A stretch of 22,797 nt of DNA, taken from CAHJXF01 sp038240015 (GTDB taxonomy: Bacteria; Pseudomonadota; Gammaproteobacteria; Burkholderiales; Burkholderiaceae_D). Positions 14,721 through 22,797 of this stretch are shown piece by piece (within the stretch, counting starts at the first letter, position 1; the number at the start of each line of letters is the position of its first letter). A program made the position numbers and the translations under genes. The notes below the pieces were generated by a model that saw only the letters and a program-made list of their open reading frames with translations, was not told the origin of the DNA and searched no databases. The stretch spans positions 1-22,797 of the forward strand of contig JBBSEF010000048.1 in NCBI GenBank assembly GCA_038240015.1, written 5' to 3'.

Positions 14721-16613
14721 ATGAACCTCGCCCTCGAAACCGGCGTCCCTGACATTCCTCCGCTACGCGGTCGCGCCGCGCGCATCGCGTCACGCATCGA
14801 CCACGCGCTCGCGTGGGCCGTCGAAGTTCCCGCCGCAATCCTCGTCACGGTCGAGATCGCCGTGCTCTTCGCAGGCGTCGTCTCGCGCTACGTGTTCCAT
14901 CGACCGCTGGTGTGGTCAGACGAACTCGCATCGATCCTCTTCATGTGGCTGGCGATGTTGGGCGCGGTGGTGGCGTTCGAGAAAAGCGCACACATGCGCA
15001 TGACCGCGCTCGTGTCGCGCTTGCCGCCCGCGCGGCGCGCGTGGGCCGAGGCCGCTGCGCTGATTGTGCCGATCGTGTTTCTCGCACTGCTCTTTCCGGC
15101 CGCGCTCGAATACGCGAAGGGCGAGATGGACATCGTTACGCCGGCCCTCGAAATCGCCAACGCGTGGCGCGCGGCCGCACTGCCCATCGGCATCGCATTG
15201 ATGGGCGTGTTCGCCATGCTGCAAATCGTGGAGCGCGCGACGTTGGCGCAGGCGGTGGTGACGGCGGCCATCGCGATGGCACTGGTGCTCGCGCTCTTTG
15301 CGCTCGCGTCGTATGCGCCGAGCGTCTTCGCATCGCTGGGGCGATGGAACCTCGTCCTCTTCTTCGTCGTCGGCGTAGGCGCGATGGTGCTCTCGGGCAT
15401 TCCGATCGCATTCGCGTTCGGCCTCGCAGCCTTCGGCTTCATCGCGCTCACGACCGGCGTGCCATCGTCGGTGGTGGTCGGCCGCATGGACGAAGGCATG
15501 TCGCATCTCATCCTGCTCGCGGTGCCGCTCTTCATTTTCTTGGGCGGCCTGATCGAAGTGACCGGCATGGCGAAGAAGATGGTCGACTTTCTCGCGAGCC
15601 TGATCGGCCATGTGAAGGGAGGCCTGTCGTATGTGCTGTTGGGCGCGATGGTTTTGGTGTCTGGCATCTCGGGCGCGAAGGCCGCCGACATGGCCGCGGT
15701 CGCGCCGGTGCTGTTCCCCGAGATGAAGGAGCGCGGAGCTGCGCCGGGTGAACTGGTCGCGTTGTTGTCCGCATCGGGCGCGATGAGCGAAACGATTCCG
15801 CCGAGTTTGGTGTTGATCACGATCGGCTCGGTCACGGGCGTGTCGATCGCTGCGCTGTTCACCGGAGGGCTCGTGCCGGCGTTGGTGCTGGCGATCGCAT
15901 TGGCCTGCGTCGCGCGCTGGCGTGCGAAGGGCGAAGTCGTGTCGCATGCGACTCGTGCAACCGGGAGCACGATCGCAAAGCTCTTCGCAATCTCGTTGCC
16001 CGGACTCGCGCTGCCCTTCATCATTCGCGCGGCCGTCATCGAAGGCGTCGCCACCGCGACCGAAGTCTCGACCATCGGCGTGGTCTATGCGCTCGTGATC
16101 GGCACCGTTCTCTATCGACGCTGCCCGCCGCGCGCGCTCGCGAAATTGCTGGTCGATACGGCCAGCCTCTCGGGCGCGATCCTGCTCATCATCGGCACCG
16201 CGACGGCGATGGCCTGGGCGCTCACGCAGTCGGGCTTCTCGACTGCGCTCGCCAACGCGATGGGCTCCTTGCCCGGGGGGAAGGCGAGCTTCATCGCGAT
16301 CTCTATCGTTGCGTTCGTGATTCTGGGCAGCGTGCTCGAAGGCATTCCCGCGATCGTGCTGTTCGGGCCGCTGCTGTTTCCGATCGCGCGCATCGTCGGT
16401 GTGCACGAAGTGCACTACGCGATGGTGGTCGTGCTCGCGATGGGCATCGGCCTGTTCGCCCCGCCGTTCGGGGTCGGGTATTACGCGGCGTGCGCGATCG
16501 GGCGGGTCGATCCGGATGCGGGGATGCGGCCGATCGTGGGCTATCTCGTCGCGTTGTTGATCGGGCTCACCGTGGTGGCCGTCGTACCTTGGCTGTCGGT
16601 CGGTTTCTTGTAA
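14721..16613 (+). CDS. TRAP transporter fused permease, DctQM
   Basis: This 630-residue inner-membrane protein joins the small (DctQ) and large (DctM) TRAP subunits. The DctQ part is about residues 25-175, with the signature SRYVFHRPLVWSDELASILFM... (55 onward) and four hydrophobic segments. A linking membrane span covers about 178-200. DctM then runs from about 208 to the end, with GIPIAFAFGLAAFGF, PLFIFLGGLIE, SGISGAKAADMAAVAPVLFPEM and ETIPPSLVLITIGS. DctM forms the ion-driven transport path. The ATG at 14721 is chosen because the only earlier in-frame start (GTG 14679) lies within the palindrome; its ribosome site is poor, perhaps because the repeat replaced the native leader. It acts with the binding protein encoded just upstream. 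Confidence 0.92.
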   Translation: MNLALETGVPDIPPLRGRAARIASRIDHALAWAVEVPAAILVTVEIAVLFAGVVSRYVFHRPLVWSDELASILFMWLAMLGAVVAFEKSAHMRMTALVSRLPPARRAWAEAAALIVPIVFLALLFPAALEYAKGEMDIVTPALEIANAWRAAALPIGIALMGVFAMLQIVERATLAQAVVTAAIAMALVLALFALASYAPSVFASLGRWNLVLFFVVGVGAMVLSGIPIAFAFGLAAFGFIALTTGVPSSVVVGRMDEGMSHLILLAVPLFIFLGGLIEVTGMAKKMVDFLASLIGHVKGGLSYVLLGAMVLVSGISGAKAADMAAVAPVLFPEMKERGAAPGELVALLSASGAMSETIPPSLVLITIGSVTGVSIAALFTGGLVPALVLAIALACVARWRAKGEVVSHATRATGSTIAKLFAISLPGLALPFIIRAAVIEGVATATEVSTIGVVYALVIGTVLYRRCPPRALAKLLVDTASLSGAILLIIGTATAMAWALTQSGFSTALANAMGSLPGGKASFIAISIVAFVILGSVLEGIPAIVLFGPLLFPIARIVGVHEVHYAMVVVLAMGIGLFAPPFGVGYYAACAIGRVDPDAGMRPIVGYLVALLIGLTVVAVVPWLSVGFL

Positions 16614-16772
16614 GCTCCGGCGGGCCGAGTGCCGCTCTGGCGTCATCGGCGACGGCTACGATACGATCGACTTCTTCGCTCGTGTGTCCTCATGACCGCT
16701 CACCATCCCATGCCTTGACAGGCGGGTACGATCGTTGCTTCGGTCATCATAGAATTGACCGCCATCGCAATC

Positions 16773-17798
16773 ATGATTCATTTTTTCCCCAAATTCTCCA
16801 ACGATGCCTCCCACTCTCCGCTCGCGCGCGAGCTTGCAGCTTCGGGCGTCGAGCATCGCTTGTTGGCCGCCGAACTGAATCTGCAATACCGTTCGCGGGT
16901 CTGGCTGGTGCTTGTGGGATGGCCCAAGGTTTTCATGTTCGCGCTTCGGTCCGCCTGGCGTTCGCTGGTCAAGAGCACTCCCCGGCCTGACGTGGTGGTG
17001 CTCAACAACGATATCGAAGTGCTTGTGTTCGGAGTGTTTCGCGCGCTCAGGCGCGCCAGAAAGCCACGTATCGTGTTGCTCGGGTTCATTTTCACCGATC
17101 GTCCCAACCGCCTGCAGAGGGCGTTGCGCACGTTGTACTTTCGGTGCGTCTTCGCGTTCGCAGACATCGTGCTCTGCCACTCGGCAGTTGAACTCGAAAC
17201 CTATCGTCGGATTTTTCGCGGCTGCCACGCGCGCTTCGAATACATTCCCTTCGGCTTGCACGTAGCCGGCCGCGAGTCGGTGTCCAGCGTTGCGGTCGAA
17301 CCCCGCTACGTGCTCGCGGCGGGCCGCTCGGGACGCGACTATCGAACGCTGTTCGAAGCAGTACGCCAGCGCGACATTCAACTGCGCGTGGTCTGCGACA
17401 ACTCGGACGCGCTGGCCGACATCGACGTGCCGCCGAACGTGGTGGTCCTGCGCGACTGCTACGGCGGCGCGTACATCAATGAACTGGCGGGGGCCAGCAT
17501 CGTGGCTGTACCGCTGGCGGTGGACAACATCTCGGCGGGCCAGATGGTGATGATTCAGGCCATGGCCCTCGGCAAACCGGTCGTCGTCACGCGCACGCCG
17601 ACGATCGAAGAGTACGTGGCGGACAACGAGCAAGCTCTGCTGGTTCCGCGCGGCGATCCGGCGGCGATGTGGTCGGCGATCGAAAGCCTGCTCTCGTCGC
17701 CCGAGCGTATCGATGCGATGGGTCGGGCGGGCCTGCGAACCTTCGAGGACAAATTCAGCATGCGCTCCTACGTGCGCAATGTGCTGGGCGCCATTTGA
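16773..17798 (+). CDS. GT4-like (GT-B fold) glycosyltransferase
   Basis: From the ATG this is a 341-residue protein with no signal peptide. The C-terminal half has the GT-B nucleotide-sugar domain: YVLAAGRSGRDYRTLFEA, then SAGQMVMIQAMALGKPVVVT and NEQALLVPRGDPAAM. In most GT4 enzymes this region holds an E-x7-E motif; here both acidic positions are replaced (SAGQ and IQAM), a variant seen in some polysaccharide transferases. The N-terminal half has PDVVVLNNDIEV and a basic amphipathic segment typical of membrane-associated transferases. A TTG at 16755 is an alternative start; neither start has a clear ribosome site. It stands alone and its 3' end overlaps the convergent exonuclease gene by 31 bases. 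Acceptor and sugar are unknown; envelope polysaccharide or glycolipid is likely. Confidence 0.8.
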   Translation: MIHFFPKFSNDASHSPLARELAASGVEHRLLAAELNLQYRSRVWLVLVGWPKVFMFALRSAWRSLVKSTPRPDVVVLNNDIEVLVFGVFRALRRARKPRIVLLGFIFTDRPNRLQRALRTLYFRCVFAFADIVLCHSAVELETYRRIFRGCHARFEYIPFGLHVAGRESVSSVAVEPRYVLAAGRSGRDYRTLFEAVRQRDIQLRVVCDNSDALADIDVPPNVVVLRDCYGGAYINELAGASIVAVPLAVDNISAGQMVMIQAMALGKPVVVTRTPTIEEYVADNEQALLVPRGDPAAMWSAIESLLSSPERIDAMGRAGLRTFEDKFSMRSYVRNVLGAI

Positions 17799-18631
17799 GC
17801 GCTTGACCCGGACAACGCATAGTCGATGATCAACGGCGCGTGATCCGAGAACCGCGTCTGTTTCCAGATGCTCGCCTGCATCGCTTTCGCGGCCAGGCCC
17901 GGCGTCGCGATCTGATAGTCGATCCGCCACCCGACATTGTTGGCCCACGCCTGACCGCGATTGCTCCACCACGTATAGCTCTCGCCGGTCGCTTCGGGAT
18001 GCAGCACGCGATACACATCGACCCAGCCGATTTCATCGAACACGTGCGACAGCCACGCGCGCTCTTCGGGCAGGAAGCCCGAGTTCTTTTGATTGCTGCG
18101 CCAGTTCTTCAAATCGATTTCGCGATGCGCGATGTTCCAGTCGCCGCAGAGTACGAACTCGCGGCCGGTCGCTGCGCTTTCCTTCTTCAGCGCCACGAGG
18201 TGCGGCAGGAACTCTTCGAGAAAACGGAACTTCGCTTCTTGGCGCTCGGGCGAGCTCGAACCCGACGGCATGTAGAGGCTGATCACCGACATCCTGTCGA
18301 GGCCGGCCTCGGTCTCGCGATCGAAGTCGGCGCGCACGTAGCGGCCTTCGCTGTCGAACTCTTGCGAACGGAAGCCGATGTGCGTCGTTGCCGGCGGAAT
18401 GCGCGCGTAGAGTCCCGCGCCGCTGTAGCCCTTCTTCTGCGCGTAGTGGAACCAGCCGGTATGCGTGGCGTTCGCGAGAAAATGCGCGGCCATGTCGGCC
18501 TCTTGCGCTTTCAATTCCTGCACGCAGACCACGTCGGCGTGTTGTGTCGCAAGCCACTCGAAGACGCCCTTCTTCGCGGCCGCGCGGATGCCGTTGAGGT
18601 TCAGCGAGATAATGCGGAACCGCGTGCGGAC
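17768..18631 (-). CDS. xth: Exodeoxyribonuclease III (AP endonuclease, ExoIII family)
   Basis: This DNA-repair nuclease cuts at abasic sites and trims 3' ends. From the GTG at 18631 it has 287 residues. Family residues are present: NLNGIR near the N-terminus, metal ligand E39 (VQELK), D164 and N166 (GDWNIAH), GWRIDYQ, and D263-H264 (SDHAPLIIDY). The frame is open to an ATG at 18712, which would add 27 Arg/Ser/Ala/Pro-rich residues not usual for the family. Neither start has a good ribosome site, so the shorter form is chosen on family length. The C-terminus has about 14 residues beyond the usual end. It is divergent from pyrE and convergent with the glycosyltransferase gene. Confidence 0.93.
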   Translation of the reverse strand, partial: VRTRFRIISLNLNGIRAAAKKGVFEWLATQHADVVCVQELKAQEADMAAHFLANATHTGWFHYAQKKGYSGAGLYARIPPATTHIGFRSQEFDSEGRYVRADFDRETEAGLDRMSVISLYMPSGSSSPERQEAKFRFLEEFLPHLVALKKESAATGREFVLCGDWNIAHREIDLKNWRSNQKNSGFLPEERAWLSHVFDEIGWVDVYRVLHPEATGESYTWWSNRGQAWANNVGWRIDYQIATPGLAAKAMQASIWKQTRFSDHAPLIIDYALSGSSAQMAPSTLRT

Positions 18632-18782
18632 CTGCGTGAGAAGCCGCGTACCCCGCGGTGCGGCCGGCGAAGCGCGGCGCGACGATGGCCCTGAACGTTT
18701 GATTGCGGTCATGGGTAAAAAGAGGGATGGGCTTTATGTTGAACAATCGTCCGAACAGCGAGCGGGAAACGAAGGAGACGTG

Positions 18783-19505
18783 TTGACGAATCACCGAGCA
18801 GAATTCATAGCCTTCGCATTGAAGAGCCAGGCACTCGCCTTCGGCGCCTTCACCACCAAGGCGGGACGCCGCTCTCCGTATTTTTTCAATGCCGGGCGCT
18901 TCGATGGTGGTGCGTCGCTCGCGGCGCTCGGGCAATTCTATGCGAGGACCCTGGTCGCGGCCGAGCGTGAACGCGGCCTCTCGTTCGACATGCTGTTCGG
19001 CCCCGCATACAAGGGCATCACGCTGGCGGCCGCGACCGCGATGGCGTTCGCCGCGATGCCCGAGAACGAAGGCGGCCGCAACATCGGTTTTGCGTACAAC
19101 CGCAAGGAGGCGAAGGCGCACGGCGAAGGCGGAACGCTGGTGGGGGCAAAACTCGCCGGCAGAGTGATGATCGTCGACGATGTGCTGACGGACGGCGCGT
19201 CCAAGCGCGAATCGGTCGATATCATTCGTGGCGCGGGCGCCGAGCCGGTCGGCGTGGTGATCGCGCTCGATCGCATGGAACGCCGGGACGAACGCAAGCG
19301 GGAGGGGGACGTGTCCACCGGCTCGGCGGTTCAGGCGTTCGAAGTGGAGTACGGCATGCCGGTGTACGCGATCGCGAACCTCGACGACATCATGGATTGG
19401 TTGAAGAACGACAACAGTGGTGAACTGGCCGCGCATGCCGACGCGGTATCGACCTATCGATCCCGATACGGTGCGGCGCCGCGCCTGGTTGCCGCGTCCG
19501 CATGA
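18783..19505 (+). CDS. pyrE: Orotate phosphoribosyltransferase
   Basis: PyrE joins orotate to PRPP to give OMP in pyrimidine synthesis. The product has 240 residues starting MTNHRAEFIAFALKS. Key segments are TKAGRRSPYFFNAGRF, FGPAYKGITLA, the flexible-loop region FAYNRKEAKAHGEGG and the PRPP motif VMIVDDVLTDGAS. The start is set by AGGAG at 18773-18777: the TTG at 18783 lies 5 bases after it, whereas the GTG at 18780 is too close. The frame is open far upstream on the strand opposite xth, but that part is not coding. The C-terminus is about 15 residues longer than many homologues. The next gene overlaps the stop codon (ATGA), so the two are translated together. Confidence 0.95.
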   Translation: MTNHRAEFIAFALKSQALAFGAFTTKAGRRSPYFFNAGRFDGGASLAALGQFYARTLVAAERERGLSFDMLFGPAYKGITLAAATAMAFAAMPENEGGRNIGFAYNRKEAKAHGEGGTLVGAKLAGRVMIVDDVLTDGASKRESVDIIRGAGAEPVGVVIALDRMERRDERKREGDVSTGSAVQAFEVEYGMPVYAIANLDDIMDWLKNDNSGELAAHADAVSTYRSRYGAAPRLVAASA

Positions 19506-20146
19506 AGGTGAGCACGATCAGTCGCTCGCTCGCATTCGTGCTGGTGCTCGCGTCGGGAACGCTCGCCGCGAATGCGGCGGAGCAGGCGACCATCTACACC
19601 TGCCGCGATCGCGCCGGACGAACCATCACGTCCGATCGCCCGATCGTCGAATGTGCCGATCGCGCGGTGCGCGAGCTCGGACCCAGCGGCGTCGTCAAGC
19701 GCGAGATCGCAGCTCCGCTGACACCCGAGCAGCAGCGACTGAAAGATATCGACGACCGCAACAAGCGGCTCGCCGCCGACGCCGCGCGAGAGAAAAGACG
19801 GCGCGATTCGGCGCTGCTGGCTGCGTATTCGAACGAAGCGCAAATCGAAAACGCGCGCCGTCGCGCACTCGCCGATGCGGAGGACAGCATCAAGATTTCG
19901 CATCTTCATCTGGCCGATCTGAATTCGGAAAAGAAAGCGTTGGCGCAGGAAGGCGAGTTCTACAAGAACAAGCGAATGCCGCTGCTGGTCAAGCGCAGGT
20001 TCGACGACAACGAGGCTGCGATCACCGATGAGCAAGCCACGATCAAGATGCGCCAGTCCGATGTCGAGCGCATCAACCAACGCTACGACGAAGAGATCAA
20101 GCGCTTTCGTGAGTTGACGGACCCGAGCAAGGGCGTTTCAAGATAG
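19502..20146 (+). CDS. Exported DUF4124 protein with coiled coil
   Basis: This 214-residue protein has a Sec signal peptide (cleavage near ANA, residue 25), then a DUF4124 domain: IYTCRDRAGRTITSDRPIVECADR, a short beta motif with two Cys that could form a disulfide. After about residue 75 the chain is almost wholly charged and helical (many Glu, Lys, Arg, Asp and Ala to the end) and is probably a long coiled coil. DUF4124 proteins are common in betaproteobacteria and have no settled function. The ATG at 19502 overlaps the pyrE stop codon, so it rides on the pyrE transcript. It is probably periplasmic. A compact hairpin covers its stop codon. Confidence 0.88.
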   Translation: MKVSTISRSLAFVLVLASGTLAANAAEQATIYTCRDRAGRTITSDRPIVECADRAVRELGPSGVVKREIAAPLTPEQQRLKDIDDRNKRLAADAAREKRRRDSALLAAYSNEAQIENARRRALADAEDSIKISHLHLADLNSEKKALAQEGEFYKNKRMPLLVKRRFDDNEAAITDEQATIKMRQSDVERINQRYDEEIKRFRELTDPSKGVSR

Positions 20147-20162
20147 CGGCAACCGCTATTTG
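20143..20162 (+). terminator. Hairpin at the end of the pyrE operon
   Basis: ATAGCGG (20143-20149) and CCGCTAT (20153-20159) form a perfect 7-bp stem with a CAA loop that contains the stop codon of the DUF4124 gene, followed by TTG. The T tract is too short for a strong intrinsic terminator. Confidence 0.4.
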
Positions 20163-20352
20163 CCTGCCGTTTCGGCCTCGGCGGTCAGGGAAAGGCTGAC
20201 CGCGACAGACAGGTCGGTAGGCCGGTCGCTGGCCTGGATCCTCGACCATGAAGAGCGGCTGATCCGATTGGAAGAACGCGGCCAGTCACCTACGCCTGTC
20301 GCGCCGCGCGCTTCCGAAAAACGCATCGCCGGGAAGCGATGAGCGGCGCGCC
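20160..20352. other. Intergenic stretch between convergent DUF4124 and gatB genes
   Basis: This gap of about 190 bases holds a second perfect hairpin, GCGGTCAG (20181-20188) with CTGACCGC (20196-20203) and a 7-base loop. A CGCTTCC/GGAAGCG pair (20309-20315 with 20332-20338) could help end gatB transcription. A 60-codon frame on + (TTG at 20160 to a stop at 20340-20342) contains WILDHEERLIRLEERG, which looks mildly protein-like, but it has no ribosome site and no recognised family; I do not call it a gene. Confidence 0.4.
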
Positions 20353-21858
<1,506 letters not shown>

Positions 21859-21874
21859 GGTTGCCACGCTCCCG

Positions 21875-22501
21875 TCAGGCACTACGTTTGAAAGACGCCA
21901 GCAACAACCCCGCGCCGACGAACAGACCGCCGAACACGCGATTCATCCATCGCACATGATGCGGCTCGCGCAGCGACGACAGCACGCGCGCGGCCAGCAA
22001 CGCGTAGACGCTCATCGCGACCAGGTCGGTCGCAAGCAAGGTCGCGATCATCGTCAGGTATTGAGGCCACTGCGGCGTGTTCAGGTCGATGAACTGCGGC
22101 AACACCGCGAGCATGAAGACGATCGCCTTGGGGTTGCTGGCGTTGATCAGGAAGCCTTGCATCACGAGCTTGCGAGTCGACGCGGGCGCGATACGCGCAT
22201 CGAGCGTGATCGGTTGAACCCTCGCCCGCCACTGCTGCACGCCGAGGAAGATCAGATATCCGACGCCGAGCCATTTCACGGCGGCGAACGCGACCGCGCT
22301 TGCAGCGAGGATGGCGCCCAGGCCGGCTGCGACGATCGCGATCAAAAGGCCGATGCCGAGCTCGAGGCCCGCGATGTTCCAGAGAGCGCGGCGATAGCCC
22401 TGGCGCATCCCGACGCTCATGCACGAGATCGCGCCGGCGCCCGGCGAGAAACTGATCAGCCAGCTCGCCGCGAAGAAGGTCAACCAGCTGGACCAGGTCA
22501 T
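21875..22501 (-). CDS. LysE/RhtB-family amino-acid exporter
   Basis: This 208-residue inner-membrane exporter has about six hydrophobic segments. The signature ISFSPGAGAISCMSVGMRQGYRRALWNIAG (17-46) and the NASNPKAIVFMLAVLPQFI block (about 121-139) are typical of the RhtB branch, which exports homoserine, threonine or similar amino acids. The ATG at 22501 is preceded by GAGG at 7-base spacing. The stop lies 16 bases before the gatB start, and the gene starts 9 bases after the stop of the partial upstream gene, so the three probably form one operon. The substrate cannot be decided from sequence. Confidence 0.93.
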   Translation of the reverse strand: MTWSSWLTFFAASWLISFSPGAGAISCMSVGMRQGYRRALWNIAGLELGIGLLIAIVAAGLGAILAASAVAFAAVKWLGVGYLIFLGVQQWRARVQPITLDARIAPASTRKLVMQGFLINASNPKAIVFMLAVLPQFIDLNTPQWPQYLTMIATLLATDLVAMSVYALLAARVLSSLREPHHVRWMNRVFGGLFVGAGLLLASFKRSA

Positions 22502-22510
22502 GGCGATGCC

Positions 22511-22797
22511 TCAGTCGATGTGCGCGCACCGGCCCGACGACGAATCGAACGACACCGGCCACGCCTCGTCGTAGATGCCGGCCGTGCAGCGCGCTTCGCA
22601 ATCCGCGTGCGCGAGCGTGACGCGACCGGGTTGTTGCCATACGAATAGTTTGCAGCGGCTGCCGTCGTTCGCAAGCAGTTCGACTTGCGGCTTTTCGCGC
22701 GTCTGTTTGAAATCCTGGAACGCGAAGCGACACGAGCCGCGCAGACCCACCCACAATTGCCAGTCGAGCGCGCGCACGCGGTTGTCGTCGATCGACA
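22511..22797 (-). CDS. Cys-containing hypothetical protein, C-terminal part (5' end outside window)
   Basis: The frame stays open from the internal GTG at 22777 to the window edge (SIDDNR precedes it), so the gene is most likely 5'-partial and the visible 95 residues are its C-terminus. I do not recognise the family. The piece is rich in beta-forming residues and has five Cys (GSCRF, SRCKL, DCEARC, GRCAH), which suggests disulfides and an exported protein, although the N-terminus is not visible. It ends 9 bases before the LysE gene and is probably the first visible gene of the gatB operon. Confidence 0.65.
   Translation of the reverse strand, partial: SIDDNRVRALDWQLWVGLRGSCRFAFQDFKQTREKPQVELLANDGSRCKLFVWQQPGRVTLAHADCEARCTAGIYDEAWPVSFDSSSGRCAHID

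Noticed and set aside
14916..16646. 576-codon minus-strand frame opposite DctQM
   Set aside because: The product is almost all Arg, His, Glu, Gln and Asp, the expected mirror of a hydrophobic membrane protein; no initiation signal.
16715..16755. TTGACA (16715-16720) and TAGAAT (16750-16755) as a promoter for the GT4 gene
   Set aside because: Both boxes are good alone, but the spacing is 29 bases, far beyond what sigma70 tolerates.
20160..20342. 60-codon plus-strand frame between the DUF4124 gene and gatB
   Set aside because: TTG start in a hairpin with no ribosome site and no family resemblance; conservation would be needed to call it.

Overview
The window looks like chromosomal DNA of a high-GC Gram-negative proteobacterium, most likely a betaproteobacterium of the Burkholderiales. 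The grounds are a strong G/C bias at third codon positions, the metX-metW pair followed by ampG, an xth/pyrE/gatB neighbourhood, DUF4124 and M48 proteins, and the close resemblance of MetX, PyrE and GatB to Burkholderiales forms. This is judged from recognised motifs, not from a search. There are no rRNA or tRNA genes, no CRISPR and no transposase; nearly all the DNA is coding. Layout: (1) 1-2801, the 3' part of an EAL-domain protein with an altered metal motif, then an OmpR-type response regulator and a QseC/TctE-like sensor kinase, all on + and probably one operon. (2) 2802-6199, three exported proteins: a beta-propeller protein, a DegP/DegQ-type periplasmic serine protease and a small beta-sandwich protein, with terminator hairpins between them. 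(3) 6200-9247, a methionine-biosynthesis operon: a sigma70-like promoter, a structured leader that fits the SAM-II riboswitch core and ends in an intrinsic terminator, then metX, metW and a GT-A-like glycosyltransferase joined by 3- to 4-base overlaps. (4) 9312-12649, a DUF2817/M14-like metallohydrolase, an AmpG-type permease and an M48 metalloprotease; the last two overlap. (5) 12695-16613, a minus-strand SDR dehydrogenase divergent from a TRAP transporter made of a Tat-exported binding protein and a fused DctQM permease, with an 81-bp imperfect palindrome between the two TRAP genes. (6) 16773-22797, a GT4-like glycosyltransferase convergent with exonuclease III, pyrE plus a DUF4124 coiled-coil protein on +, and a minus-strand run of a partial Cys-containing protein, a LysE-family exporter and gatB. 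How the parts work together: the clearest regulatory story is feedback control of metX. The leader contains, in order, the P1 stem, GAUUUG, UUGC, UAAA and GCUAAA elements of SAM-II. It also carries an extra hairpin whose loop can pair with the 5' arm of the terminator and so could act as an antiterminator. Envelope maintenance is the other theme: DegP, M48, AmpG, the DUF2817 hydrolase and two glycosyltransferases.
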